From contig JADNYV010000117.1 of assembly GCA_015501055.1 (NCBI GenBank), positions 1-64,000 on the forward strand: a stretch of 64,000 nucleotides of DNA. The letters run 5' to 3'. The position numbers and the translations under genes are program-made. The notes beneath the pieces are model-generated. The model was not told where the DNA came from. It ran no database searches and worked only from the letters and a program-made list of their open reading frames with translations. Positions 24,117 through 35,574 of the stretch are shown in pieces (position 1 is the stretch's first letter; each line of letters opens with the position of its first letter). This DNA is from Mucidula mucida (lineage: Eukaryota > Basidiomycota > Agaricomycetes > Agaricales > Physalacriaceae).

Positions 24117-25808
24117 ATGAAATCCAACTGCTCGTCATGTGGGGCTCAGCTTCCTCAGCGTAGCACTCGTCTTGAACGTCACATCCAGACATTTGTTCCT
24201 TTCCATTGCCTTTCCGTGTCCAACCTTCCACCGACAGAACTAGAACTGTCCAAGATCCAAACCGCTATACTACCTCCTCTTGACCAAGATATCGTGGTTG
24301 TGGACTCCGCAATCACTGCAGCGCGCCTCGCGCTAGAGTCCCTGGAGCAAGAGCGAGATGCACTGAAGAGCATAAAACGTGATTTTGAAAATATCATTTC
24401 CGTGCGACGTCGTATCCCCCCAGAGATCTGGTCTGAGATCTTCCTGTATGGAGATTCTTGGCACGACAGGGACCCGGACGAAGTGATCGATTGGACGTCG
24501 CGCATCATCTGGCAGCTCCGTCAGGTGTGTCAGACCTGGCGCAAGCTTGCTTTGTCTCTCCATTCGTGCTGGTCGGTCATGGTGCTTCGTTTTTCAGAGC
24601 GCTGGCCAGCATCTGAGAAGGACGTAGAACTCACATCCTTTGTCCTTGAGTGTTCCCGCCCACATCTGCTGGATATCACCCTTATCCATCGCAGCGCCGA
24701 AGATTTTCCTGTGCCGAATCGAATGCGAGAGATGGTGTTCGCAGAATCCTATCGGTGGCGGACAGCCCATCTGTTTGATTACCACCCAGTCAGACCGGAG
24801 TTGCTCTATGCACCTCTTCGTGGCCGGCTGCCTCTGCTGGAACACTTGGATTTCCAATCCGACATAGGGATGGACTCTGACAACGCAATAATATCGATTT
24901 TCAAGGATTGTCCACGTCTGGTGAATGTTACGCTCATCACAGAATATTGTTTCGTCGAGGTTCCAGTTAAACAGCTTACATGCTTACGTTTCGACGAGCA
25001 TGAGCCAAGTTGGCGTTTGGTGGAATTGATTGGCCAGTGTTCGTTGCTTGAAAGTCTTCACGTGGAGTTTGACGACTGGACGGAGCACCCTTTGCTGCAG
25101 TCCGTAACTCTCCCGTGTCTTCGCAACCTGAATGTACTCGATCCTCATCTCCTGGACTGCCTTACTCTGCCTCGATTGGAGGTAGCTGCTTTTGACCAGG
25201 CATATCGTTATCTCCATCCTAACACACTCTACTCCTTCTATCGCCTCATCCAACGTTCCAATTGTGCACGTAATCTCACCGAACTCCAGATCAGCCATGC
25301 ATCATTGTCTCTACATCAATCTGAACCCCATCTTCTCCTCTCCCTTCTCTCTCAGACCACCGGACTCGCTAAGCTGAAGCTGTCGGCATCAGTGTCGGAT
25401 GATCAATCCAATACACCGGATGATCATAGTGTAACACAAGTCATGGACGTTATGCGAGCCCTGGAGATCGTCCCAGGGCACCACCGCGTCGCTTTCCTTC
25501 CTCGACTAGTGTCACTCCAAATCACGGTGACTGGGCATAAGGACCTGGACTGCATTCCTTACCTCGAACCTTATGCCGACTTTGTTGCCATGCTCAAAGT
25601 CCGGCATGCAGCGGTCGGACTCAGACTCAAGGAGTTCGGGTTTAATCTTGTAACGGACCTGGTATGCCACGAGTGTGATGATGGTGTTGCGCACCAACAT
25701 CGCCCTGTTTTCAATGATGACGAATGGGCTGCTCTCCGTGGATTAGCTGGAGATGGGATGTCGTTGAACATTTGTTTTCCTGGGATTTTCACTTTTCAGC
25801 GTGTATGA
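24117..25808 (+). CDS. F-box protein family A (copy A4)
   Basis: A single-exon frame of 563 aa starts at the family ATG (MKSNCSSCG). The frame is open further upstream to 23745, with an ATG at 23886, but that part is not conserved. The N-terminal segment to residue 95 includes PPTELELSKIQ and EQERDALKSI (short coiled coil). The F-box is at about 99-150 (RRRIPPEIWSEIFLYGD ... QVCQTWRKLALSLHSCW). About 410 residues of repeat-like sequence follow. It lies head-to-tail with A5 and downstream of GS-like copy 2. It appears intact and is the best reference for the family's start. Confidence 0.88.
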   Translation: MKSNCSSCGAQLPQRSTRLERHIQTFVPFHCLSVSNLPPTELELSKIQTAILPPLDQDIVVVDSAITAARLALESLEQERDALKSIKRDFENIISVRRRIPPEIWSEIFLYGDSWHDRDPDEVIDWTSRIIWQLRQVCQTWRKLALSLHSCWSVMVLRFSERWPASEKDVELTSFVLECSRPHLLDITLIHRSAEDFPVPNRMREMVFAESYRWRTAHLFDYHPVRPELLYAPLRGRLPLLEHLDFQSDIGMDSDNAIISIFKDCPRLVNVTLITEYCFVEVPVKQLTCLRFDEHEPSWRLVELIGQCSLLESLHVEFDDWTEHPLLQSVTLPCLRNLNVLDPHLLDCLTLPRLEVAAFDQAYRYLHPNTLYSFYRLIQRSNCARNLTELQISHASLSLHQSEPHLLLSLLSQTTGLAKLKLSASVSDDQSNTPDDHSVTQVMDVMRALEIVPGHHRVAFLPRLVSLQITVTGHKDLDCIPYLEPYADFVAMLKVRHAAVGLRLKEFGFNLVTDLVCHECDDGVAHQHRPVFNDDEWAALRGLAGDGMSLNICFPGIFTFQRV

Positions 25809-26504
25809 CTTGGCTGGAGAGTAGGACATCATCCGGCCGTAGCTTACTGGTATCTTTACTATATCGACAAGTACTTGCTTGTATAGTAATGGATCGAATC
25901 GTAGCAGTTTAGTCGGCAAAGCCCCAAGTAAGGCTGTACCGTTTTTGCATAGGCGCGCTCCAGAAGTACGAAGGACTGTACTAAGGCTGGACTTGATTCT
26001 AAGTATGACATCGTTAACTGTGTACCTAAGTTGTATAGCTGTCCGACTCCCGATCCTGACAGCGGCGTCGCGTCTTGTAAGTCGGATGGCATTTTCCCAC
26101 TTTATCTGGCATAGAAATCTGTTTTGGAACGAACAACTTGGGGGCATGCCGAGGTCATCATCCTGTCGCTGGATCAGTCGACGGAAAGGGAAGTGCTCAT
26201 GATCGGTTCTTCCTTCTAACCACCACAATCACTATCAGCGATTCTCTATCCAAAGCGTTTTTCCGCCTCCGATTCGCTGACCAGTAGCTCGCTCACTAGC
26301 AGCTCATAAGTGCGTTCTCGTCTCCACGGTCATTTCATGCATCTGACAGGCACCATTCAGAGTTGTGGCTTTCAACAGCGCGTTTCCTTTGACATCCTTT
26401 ATCCATCGCGTCTTCCAACCTTCTGTACCGTCTCTCTGCACGCGTTCTTCGTCGCCAATCGACAAGTGTCCTTCTTACCTCGAGGCGGCACCTAGTTCGT
26501 AAGT
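25809..26504. other. A4-A5 spacer
   Basis: No gene is seen. About 26100-26240 is related to 29830-29970 before copy A7, including the run 'cttccttctaaccaccacaa'. It is part of a duplicated F-box block. Confidence 0.45.
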
Positions 26505-28271
26505 ATGTACTTACTTCGCAGCGCGTATCACAGATTGCGAAACGCCTTTACGGGATCCCACTGTTCCGAACCATGCGGGATCTTGCCCCGGCGTACTAGC
26601 GTTCGTCTTGAACGTCAAGCCCGAATCGCTGTTTCGTTTCGACATCTTTCCATGTCCAATTTTCCACCGACGGAATTAGAACTATACGAGATCCAGACAA
26701 CCATCCTGCCTGACCTTGACCAGGATATCTTGGCCGTCAAGTTGGACGCCTCAGTCACGACCGCTCTCGAGTCGCTTGAGCAAGAGCGAGACGCGCTGGA
26801 AGACCTAAAGCGGAGTTATGAAGATATCATTTCCACGCAACGACGTATTCCCCCAGAGATCTGGTCTGAGATCTTCCTGTATGGAGATTCCATGGACTGG
26901 AAGCGCGAATTTGATTGGCCCTTCCGCACCATTTGGCAACTCAGCCAAGTGTGCCAGACCTGGCGCAATGTTGCTTTGTCTCTCCATTCGTGCTGGTCGT
27001 CTATTGAACTGGATTTCTCATCACGCAGGCCAGCGCCTGAAAAGGACGTAGAACTCTTATCCTTGATTCTCGAGCGCTCCCGCCAGCATTCGCTCAACAT
27101 CACCCTTCTCCATCACGGCAACGAAAATCTTCCTGTTTCACTTTGCCGTATGCGAGACAAGGTGTTCGCAGAATCCCATCGATGGCGGACAGCGCGTCTG
27201 GTTGATTACCACCAGGTCAGGCCGGATTTGCTCTATGCACCTCTTCGCGGGCGGCTGCCTCAACTAGAACACTTGGAGTTCGGACCTGATATACGGGGTA
27301 TAATCTCTGATGATTCGGTCGTATTGGCTTTTGAGGATTGTCCCCGTTTGGTGACGGTATGCCTCACCGGCGCTGATCCTCGTACTATCGAGCTTCCAGT
27401 GGAACAGATTACATGTTTGCGTCTGTACAACAAAGCACGTCCCGGCTATTTCAGACCTTTTGTGGACTTGGTTAACCAATGTCCGCTGCTTGAGAGCCTT
27501 CGTGTGGATTTACTGCATGAAGCCGAGCAGGATTCGCTCGTGCAATCCCTAACTCTCCCATTCCTGCGCGAACTGGACGCGAGCCACCCCGATCTTCTAG
27601 ATTCCCTCACTCTGCCCCGACTGGAAGTCGCTACTCTTAGCAATAGATATAGTTCCCTCCATTATGATACCCTCTACGCGTTCCATTGCCTCATCGGACG
27701 TTCCAATTGCGCAAGCAATCTCACTGAGCTCCGGATCATGCAGGTGCCATGGGCTCTACATCACTCTGAACCCCATCTTCTCCTCTCCGTTCTCTCGCAG
27801 ACCACCGGACTTACGACGCTGCAGCTGGAGCCGAACATGTTTGACTTTGAGCTTCGCTTGACAGATGAGTGGAGCGGGACGCAACTCAGAGACGTCATGA
27901 ACGCATTGGCGGTCGTCGCAGGGCAACGCGTCGTTTTCCTTCCTCGGCTAGTGTCACTCGACATTGACGTGACTGGTCATGACAACAAAGACGGTCTTCT
28001 CTATCTTGAGCCTCACGACGACTTTATTGCTCTGCTCAAAGGCCGGCACGAGGTTGGGCTCAGGAGGTTTCACTTTGGTGTGCTTTCAGGCCAATTCACG
28101 ACCTTGGAGGACGACACTGAGCCTGTATTCAATGATCACGAAATTTCTGCTCTTCGTGGACTAGCTGCCGATGGGATGTGCGTGGATATTCGCTTTAACA
28201 GGGCTCTTGCTTCCGGTCTAGGACCCAGCACGCACTCAGGGTGGCGGTGGCGCGCCGGCTGGGGTATGTAG
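26505..28271 (+). CDS. F-box protein family A (copy A5), altered start and lost stop
   Basis: A 588-aa single-exon frame starts at an ATG at 26505 (MYLLRSAYH). The codon in the place of the family start is ACG here, so the protein either uses this upstream ATG or the internal ATG of MSNFPPTELEL (about 26655). The F-box is intact (QRRIPPEIWSEIFLYGD ... QVCQTWRNVALSLHSCW). At the end, relatives stop after VLASGL with TGA, but this copy has GGA and runs on for about 14 extra residues (PSTHSGWRWRAGWGM). It is closest to A2, of which it is the inverted-block counterpart. Confidence 0.8.
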   Translation: MYLLRSAYHRLRNAFTGSHCSEPCGILPRRTSVRLERQARIAVSFRHLSMSNFPPTELELYEIQTTILPDLDQDILAVKLDASVTTALESLEQERDALEDLKRSYEDIISTQRRIPPEIWSEIFLYGDSMDWKREFDWPFRTIWQLSQVCQTWRNVALSLHSCWSSIELDFSSRRPAPEKDVELLSLILERSRQHSLNITLLHHGNENLPVSLCRMRDKVFAESHRWRTARLVDYHQVRPDLLYAPLRGRLPQLEHLEFGPDIRGIISDDSVVLAFEDCPRLVTVCLTGADPRTIELPVEQITCLRLYNKARPGYFRPFVDLVNQCPLLESLRVDLLHEAEQDSLVQSLTLPFLRELDASHPDLLDSLTLPRLEVATLSNRYSSLHYDTLYAFHCLIGRSNCASNLTELRIMQVPWALHHSEPHLLLSVLSQTTGLTTLQLEPNMFDFELRLTDEWSGTQLRDVMNALAVVAGQRVVFLPRLVSLDIDVTGHDNKDGLLYLEPHDDFIALLKGRHEVGLRRFHFGVLSGQFTTLEDDTEPVFNDHEISALRGLAADGMCVDIRFNRALASGLGPSTHSGWRWRAGWGM

Positions 28272-28854
28272 GCGGGGTACGAGATTTGAGTTTGGTGGCA
28301 ATGATAGTCATACTTGCAGGAGATATGGCTGGTTTGTATGTGCAGGTAGCTGTGTACTCTGTTTGATGACTGTATGTGAAAGGATTGGAGAAGTCTATGT
28401 ATGTAGTAATGGCAAGATTGGATTTGTAAGTGCCGATAGAGTGTGCGACTGTGTGATTGATTGAAAGTGCGAGGGGTTCGCGAGTTGGACAGAAGGCGAA
28501 GGGGCGGTCGTGATCCGATTCTGCCTTCTTACCATCATCATCACCGACACCGTAGTGTTCATCCACTTCCTCGACTAGCAAGCCATGCGACCGTTAATAA
28601 GTGCGTCCTCTGCTTCATGCTTATCCACGTATCTTAGTACAAGGGCATTTTCCAAGTTGTCCGCGACGCCTCTGTTTGAACGGCCGCATTTCTTCCGACA
28701 TCCTACGTCGTCCCGACAGATCCGATAACCTTCGTCGTGCTTTAAATATCCTTCGTCACCTATCCCGAGCCTCCTTCTTGCTTTAATCCTCGGCTACCGG
28801 CGCCTGTTTCGTTTGGGTCGTACGCTGAAATCTCACACGTATCAAGGCTCTTCC
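28272..28854. repeat. A5-A6 spacer, inverted copy of 6892-7602
   Basis: It is the reverse complement of the A1/A2 spacer with scattered differences and has no gene of its own. Confidence 0.65.
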
Positions 28855-29460
28855 ATGGAATCAAACTGTTGGCCATGCGAAGCTCCTTCTCCCCGTAGCG
28901 TTTGTCTTGAGCGTCACATCCAAAGCACTATCCCTTTCCATCGCCTTTCCGTGTCCAACCTTCTACCGACAGAACTGAAATTGTCCAAGGTCTGGACCGC
29001 TATCCTTCCTGCTCCTGAGCGCGATATCTTGGCTGTAGACTCCGCCCTTGAGAAAGAGCAAACGCGCTCGTGGCAAAGACCTATGAAGAACGAGTTTCAT
29101 TGGCCCTCCCGCGCCCTCTCGCACCATTTGGCAACTCAGCCAGAGGTGCGTTTTCTCTCCATTCGTGCTGGTCGTCTATTGTGCTGGATTTCTCTCCATT
29201 TTGACCAGCACCCAAGAAGAACGTGAAACTCCTAACCTTTGTCCTCGCTATCCTTTGGCCTCGAGCGCTCCCACCAGCATTTGCTCGATATTACCCTCAT
29301 TCACAGCATCGAAGATCATCTCCCTTTGCCACGCCCTCTGCTAGAGAAGGTGTTTGCAGTATCTCCTCGATGGCGGACAGCGCGTTGGTTGATTACTGCC
29401 CAGTCAGGAGGGATTTGCTTTATGCACCTCTTCGCAGGTGCCTGCTTCAAGCGCGCCCTA
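28855..29460 (+). pseudogene. F-box family A, deleted remnant (copy A6)
   Basis: It begins with the family start MESNCWPCE at 28855 and keeps the region to about 'DILAVDSALEKEQ'. A deletion then removes most of the coiled-coil end and the front of the F-box. Later pieces matching SLHSCW..., the LLDITLIH segment and LLYAPLRRCL lie in shifted frames. Similarity stops near 29460 at the level of 'APLRGRLPQ', so the C-terminal 300 residues are missing. It is the inverted-block counterpart of A1. Confidence 0.8.
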
Positions 29461-30219
29461 GAGTTACGAAGGACTACCAGTGTGAGGAGGACGGGCCCCG
29501 GCCAAGAGGTCTGTTCTTCATGTACAGTTTTGGCAAAATTTGACCATCAGTGGCGGATAGGTCAGATAGAAGTTTGGCGCACATTTCTGGTCCATTGAAG
29601 GATGAGCCTGAGGTCCGAGATTTGTTGTACGGAACACTAGATAGAAAATTCGAACTTATCCGACCGCAAGACGCAATGTGTGTATGGCACTATCGTCAAT
29701 GGTGTACATAACTTGGAACAAAATCGGACGCCGTACGCGTACGCGGGGCCATTACAAGTCGGACACTTTGGCTTCAAACAGGCCCATTGTACATATCCTC
29801 CCACATGGGATCTGACGGAGAAAACCCCAATTTGGAACGACGGCATGCCGGGGTCATCAGAATGGGCAGTGCTCGTGATCACTCGATCGCGGTTCTTCCT
29901 TCTAACCACCACAATCATTATCTATATCTTGCATCTATCCAAAGTGTTCCTCCGCGCCGAATTGTTGACCAGTAGCTCGCTCACTAGCAGTGCGTTCTTG
30001 TCTTCATGGTCATCACATTGATTGATGCATCTAACAGGCGCATTTCAGAGTTGCGTCTCGGCGCTTATTTCCTGTGGAATTCTTCATTCATTGTGGCTTC
30101 CAACTATTACTCCAAGTGGCCCCACTCCTTCATCGCCGATCGACAAGTGTGCTTTTTACCTCGAGTCGGCACCTGGTTCGATTGCACATACTTTGCGGCG
30201 CGTATCACAGGACGATTCT
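29461..30219. other. Spacer before copy A7
   Basis: No gene is seen. About 29830-30180 is related to the A4-A5 spacer and to 23880-24110 before A4. Confidence 0.45.
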
Positions 30220-31893
30220 ATGGAATTCAACTATTTGCCGTGTGGGGTTCGGCTCCCTCAGCGTAGCACTCGTCTTGAACGTCACATCCAAACCTTTGTT
30301 CCTTTCCAGTGCCTTTCCGTGTCCAACCTTCCACCGACAGAACTAGAACTGTTCGAGATCCAAAACGCTATCCTACCTCCTCTTGACCAAGATATTGTGG
30401 TTGTGGACTCCGAAATCACTGCAGCGCGCCTCGCTCTAGAGTTCCTTGAGCAAGAGCGAGATGCGCTGACTAACATAAAACAGAATATCAAAACATCACT
30501 TCCCCACAACGTCGTATACCTCCAGAAATCTGGTCAAAGATCTTCCTGTATGGAGATTCCTTGGACGACAGGGAATCGGACGAAATGTTTGATTGGACGT
30601 CTCGCATCATCTGGCGGCTCAGCCAGGTGTGTCAGACCTGGCGCAATCTTGCTTTGTCTCTTCCTTCGTGCTGGTCGTTTATTGTGCTTGATTTTTCATC
30701 GCGCTGGCCAGCATCCGAGAAGGACTTAGTACTCCTATCGCTTGTCCTCAAGCGCTCCCAGCAGCATCTCCTCGATGTCACCCTTATCCAGCAGAACGTC
30801 AAGGTCTCTCCTTTACTGGATCGTATACGAGAGAAGATGTTCGCAGAATCCTATCGATGGCGAACAGCGCGTCTGATCGACAACCAACTCCAGTCGGATT
30901 TACAATACAGACATCTTCGCGGGCGGCTGCCTCAGCTGGAGCTCTTACATATCCAACGCGGAAGGGTGTGGCCCTCTGACGGGGCGGTGATATCGGCTTT
31001 CAAGGATTGTCCCCGTCTAGTGGAGGTAACCCTCACCGGAGTGTATCCTCGCGAGGTCGAGCTTCCACTGCAACAGATCACATGTCTGCGTTTGTTGGAT
31101 CGTTTCCTGTATCGTGACATCGATGATTTCGAAGTCTACCTGCACTTCATTGGCCAATTACCATTGCTTGAAATCCTTTGTGTGGATTTCACAAATGGCG
31201 ACCATGGCCCATTCCTGCGATACCTGACACACCCACGCGTGCGCGACCTGCGCGCCACGTATCCATATCTCCTAAATTCTCTCGTTCTGCCCCGATTGGA
31301 AGTAGCGGCTCTGGACGGGAAGCTTAGCACTATCAATTCCGAAACACTCTATTCCTTCTATTCCCTCATTCGACGTTCCAATTGCGCAAGCAATCTCACT
31401 GAGCTCCGGATCATGCAGGTGCCATGGGCTCTACATCACTCTGAACCCCATCTTCTCCTCTCCGTACTCTCTCAGACCACCGCACTTGCTACGCTACAGC
31501 TAGAGGCATCGATGCTTGATCGTCGGCACAGCAGACTGGACGAATGGTGTGTAACACAAATCATGGACGTCATGAGAGCCCTGAAGGTTGTCCCAGGGCA
31601 GAGTATTACTTTCCTCCCTCGACTAACCTCACTTGACATTAAAGTGACTGGTCATACAGACACGAGTTATGTCCATTACCTTAGGCCTTTCGACGAGTTT
31701 GTTTCCATGCTGAAGGCGCGGCGGGCGGGAAATGGACATCAATTATTCAAACTCAACGAGTTTCGCTTTTGTCTGCAGACGAGCAGTCTTCCCGGGGATG
31801 ACCAACATTCTGATCAGCCCGTTTTCGATTTTAGCTGGGGATGGAATGTCATTGCGTATTCGCTTTGAAGGGGATCTCTCTTTCGAACTATGA
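30220..31893 (+). pseudogene. F-box family A with two frameshifts (copy A7)
   Basis: It starts with the family ATG (MEFNYLPCG, 30220). Near 30490, just before the F-box, an insertion of a few bases (reading 'aatatcaaaacatcac') shifts the frame. The F-box and the C-terminal region continue in the frame open from about 30505 to 31868. Near 31827 a deletion of about 20 bases shifts the frame again: the open frame ends ...FSWGWNVIAYSL at 31868, while the family-like end continues in another frame to a stop at 31893. The long body is otherwise clean, so inactivation seems recent, or an assembly error could add to it. Some codons could be rescued by an unseen intron, which I find unlikely. Confidence 0.72.
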
Positions 31894-32367
31894 CCTGGTG
31901 ACGGTGGTGACGGAGCATCGGAGAGGGTCAAGTGAAACGGACAGGTACACATAGCGCAGTGAAAGGCCGCTGGTTTACGCTTCTGTAACTGCGGATGTTT
32001 ACTCGTGTATCCAATTGAAGGTTGACCGGCACGTCGTAGGCGGGTCATCGTTATCTTGTAATATCTTTGCTCATACTACCACGACGTGTCACTGTTCAGC
32101 CATGCAGATCAGCTGAAGCCGAAAACATTCGTACCTCTTTGAATTCACAGATACTAACTATTGGCACGTCAATGACATGACGTCTACGCCCATCCTACTA
32201 CCGATCGCCTGCTGCATTGGAGGCAGACGCGTTCTTAAGGCCATGTCTCTCAGTAGCGCGGGTGAAAGCTACATCTCGACTTATACTGCTGACTGTTTTT
32301 GCCTATATGAAGACGCCTTCTAACCTGCGGAAATTCAACAGACTCACAGCGAATTCATTCATAAATC
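31894..32367. other. Intergenic, nothing recognised
   Basis: No gene, repeat or clear signal is recognised. Confidence 0.4.
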
Positions 32368-34075
32368 ATGTCTGTCACAGCCAACTCGAAACTCTCCTAC
32401 ACCCCGCGCGGAATGCATTTCCGCAGACTCGGTCCCAGTGGATTGAGGGTGCCTTTGTTTTCTCTCGGAAGCTGTACATTCAGAGTAGCCAATGTAGTGC
32501 ATCGTGTTGACTTTTCTTTTCGATTTAGGGCTCACGATGGGAGGGTCTACGAATGCCAAGGTACGATGCCTTAATCACATGGCGGACATGACTTGGAGAC
32601 GCCGTTTATGTAGGACCTCGTGAAGACTGCATTCGAAAATGGCATCAACATGTTCGATACCTCTGAGAACTACGGTGCTGAAGAGTAACTGCACGTTTTA
32701 TCCCTTTTTCCTTTGATTGCGCCACATTGACCCGGTGGTTAATGTAGGGGACGCGTCGTGAAAGAACTCGGCATCAAGCGCTCTGGATTGGTCATTGTTA
32801 CCAAACTGTTCTATGGAAGTGGAGATTCTGAAGAGCCTAATGCGATGGGACTTTCCAGGAAGCAGTACGGTCGTGCTCTTCTGAAATCTCAGGACTGAAT
32901 GTCGTGAACGCAGTATCGTTGAGGGTATCCAAGATTCTTTGGGGCGGTTGCAGATGGACTATGTCGATGTCGTTTTTGCGCATCGGAAAGCTTTTCTGAC
33001 ATCGCTTTCAATGACGGCCAATAACCACATGAGTACAGTTTCGATGGAGGAGATCGTTCGCGCATTCAATTTCGTGATTAAAGGGATGGGTGAGCTTCGA
33101 AGCACCTTCTCTCTGAAACTTGGTCGACTGAGATCAATGTGTTGAATAGGCGCTGTACTGTACATCAGAATGGCCTGCTCGCGGGATTCAAGACGCGCAT
33201 AGTAAGTCGTCCTTGTCGCTCGCAGGCAGTCTAACGATTGAATTAACTGCCGCATTAGATGTTGCTTCACGACTGAACCTCATCGGGCCCAGTGTCAATA
33301 TAGGTGAGCGCTGATGACCTTTTTAGTTCATCGTTAGCTGAGCCTTTCTATAGCATGTTTGGCCGCGAGCGACCAGAAATCGAATACGCGTGCGTCTCTG
33401 CATCTTTATAATACTCAACATAGGGTTTCATGGCTTCCTAGACCGCTGTACAAGAACTACGGGACGAGTCTTATGACGTTCTCCTCACTTCATATGGGTC
33501 TTCTCACCGGCAAGGTAATGATGTTTCTCGACTCACATCAAAGACGAAGGTCCTCCTGATGCACCAAACGATAGTACAACGATGGGATTCCGTCAAATTC
33601 GAGGCTCTCCGATACGTCGTCCCCAGTTTCATCTTACGTCGTAGGACTCCTCGGACAGCCACAAGGCCAAGCGCTTATCGCCAAGGTCAAGGAGCTCACC
33701 AAAGTCGCAGAAGAAGGTGGGTCCCTGTTCATAAACATTTGAACGCAAACCTCATGGTAGTATGCAGACCTTGGAACGACAATGAGCGCCTTGGCTCTTG
33801 CTTGGGTAGCGAAGAATCCGAACACGGCCACTGTCATTCTGGGCGCCAGCCGTCCGGAGCAGATCCTCGAGAATTTCAAGGCGTTGCAGGTTCTTCCCAA
33901 GCTGACGCCAGAGATTGTGACCAAGATTGAGGAGATTCTTGGGAATAAGCCGGAGGCTCCTGTAAGGATACTCAATCACACCTATTACTCCTTCGTTGAC
34001 TTTCTTCCGCAGATGTCCGATGTTGCTCGTCTGGGCGAGACGCGTTCTGGTCTTGATCCCTTAGGTCGAACTTGA
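32368..34075 (+). pseudogene. Aldo-keto reductase, probably inactivated
   Basis: It resembles voltage-gated potassium channel beta-subunit-like/aryl-alcohol aldo-keto reductases. Early exons splice cleanly and carry MHFRRLGPSGLRVPLFSLGS, FDTSENYG (catalytic Asp and Tyr), VIVTKLFYGSGD (catalytic Lys) and DYVDVVFAHR (catalytic His). Later parts include [57 protein letters not shown] and the end at 34075. Damage is visible. The intron after FAHR has lost its GT donor. About two bases are missing before the next donor near 33088. The usual YWGTSEW has lost one codon. The segment near 33285 that should read about QPQY is shortened out of frame. Transcription of an altered product is possible. Early exons could still fold, but a full enzyme is unlikely. 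Confidence 0.7.
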
Positions 34076-34329
34076 ATCGAGTAATTCAACACGTATATGG
34101 TACTTGGATTCAAAGCATAGCAGACAGGACAGGATAGGACAACGATTCGTAGCGTACAGAAAACCTTTTGTATAGTAAACAAGATTGATAGCAGGAGGAA
34201 AACAAGGACGATTTTTGTACAATTTGGAATGATAACTTCAGTAGGGAAAGCGATTGCATATAAACCGATAGCAGTGAGAAAACTTGCAGAACAAAAAAAA
34301 AACAGGCAAAACGTGGACGGGTCGTTCAG

Positions 34330-35574
34330 TCAGTAGCGGAACAGCGGTCCCTGACTGGTTCTGCCCTTCGAAGGGCAGTTGCTTTTGATGAACGTGACGC
34401 GGCGGTAAGGGATAGACTCTTCGTCTCCCTCCACCAGCTCGTCAATCTCTTCCTCGTCAGACTCCGACCATCCGCGACCGCTCTGGAACATGCCACGGCC
34501 GACGAAGCGGTAGCTCTGCTGCATGGACCGATCGGAAAGAGTAGACGAGCTGGACGAGTGGCTCCGATAGTAGTAGTCATCATCGGCGTGGTCTGGGAGT
34601 GGCGAAGTTGGACGGTGCCATTGGATGGGTCCCGGCGAGAGGGATGGACTGCTGGACATGCGCCCCACTCCAAAGGCGTTCGAGTTGGGAGGCGCGCGAT
34701 ACATCGACGTCAAGGGACGCGGTCGCATCGTTGGAAGCTTTGGCAGTCTGTAACGGCCGTCGGCGCTCTGGGTGAACAAAGAAGGGCGAGATCCACGGGC
34801 GTATCCGCGCATATCTGTGTCGTCGTCTCCCAACTTGAGGTCCTTGAAGGAAGGGAGAGTTTCGATGTGGGAGTCCAATGGCATCGGCGGCGCAAAGTCA
34901 TCGTCCTGTAGTGCGGACCAGGCGGGCACGTCGGACGCTAGATTCCGTCTAGACGACGAGCGCTTTTTGACGCTCTTGGGCTTCTGGGACGGAGTCTTGC
35001 CCGCGGCGGCTTCCTCGCGGGCAAGGTAATAACGAGCGGTGTGATGAGGTCGGTGGCCATGTTTAGCTTTCTTGTGGCGAGTCAAGGTGGCGGGATCCGA
35101 GTAGCTCTTCTCGCAGGAGGGGCAATCAAAGGGCTTAACATCTTTGCTGTAAAAACAAAGCCACAGTGAGGCTCTATAGAATAGGTAAAGTCGATGATGA
35201 ACACGTACTGTTTGGCGATGTGGACTTCTACGTTGTAACGCTGCAGCTCTTGGTAGTCGCAGAAAGGGCATTTGTACATGCTACAGAAAGACGCGGCAGC
35301 GCTTAATAGCTGTCGCAGACTGATGGCTGAAGATAATGCTCACTGGTTTGCTCGTTCTTCCGGTGATAAATGTTGCTTCATATGGCGCTTCAAGTCGCCT
35401 GAGTTCACGGTTGAGTAGGCGCATCCATGAGATTGACAAAGATGCAGCTTTCGAGCTTCTGTCGAAGGTGGCGGCGAAAGCGATTGATAGCGGGTTCGTG
35501 TAACTTTCTGCGGGTAAAATGAGAAGGATTAACATCCAAGTAGCAGAAAGAAAGGCGGATGGACTAACCGGCAT
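34330..35574 (-). CDS. C2H2 zinc-finger protein
   Basis: Four exons are proposed: 35574-35569 (only ATG CCG), 35507-35344, 35280-35209 and 35146-34330, giving 352 aa with matching phases. Three C2H2 fingers lie in the first 110 residues: CQSHGC ... HMKQH, then CPFC ... H-x3-H completed across an intron, then CPSC ... HKKAKH. The rest is low-complexity: a basic stretch (KPKSVKKRSSSRR), acidic patches, Ser-rich runs (HSSSSSTLSD) and an acidic WSESDEEEIDELVEGDEE segment near the end. It is probably a nuclear DNA-binding regulator; its targets are not known. The fingers are split by introns, so a single-exon prediction would miss two of them. Confidence 0.82.

Noticed and set aside
5207..31893. 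Family A proteins as NLR-type or other LRR immune receptors
   Set aside because: There is no NB-ARC or NACHT motif; the PPEIWSEIF...QVCQTWR pattern is a plain F-box.
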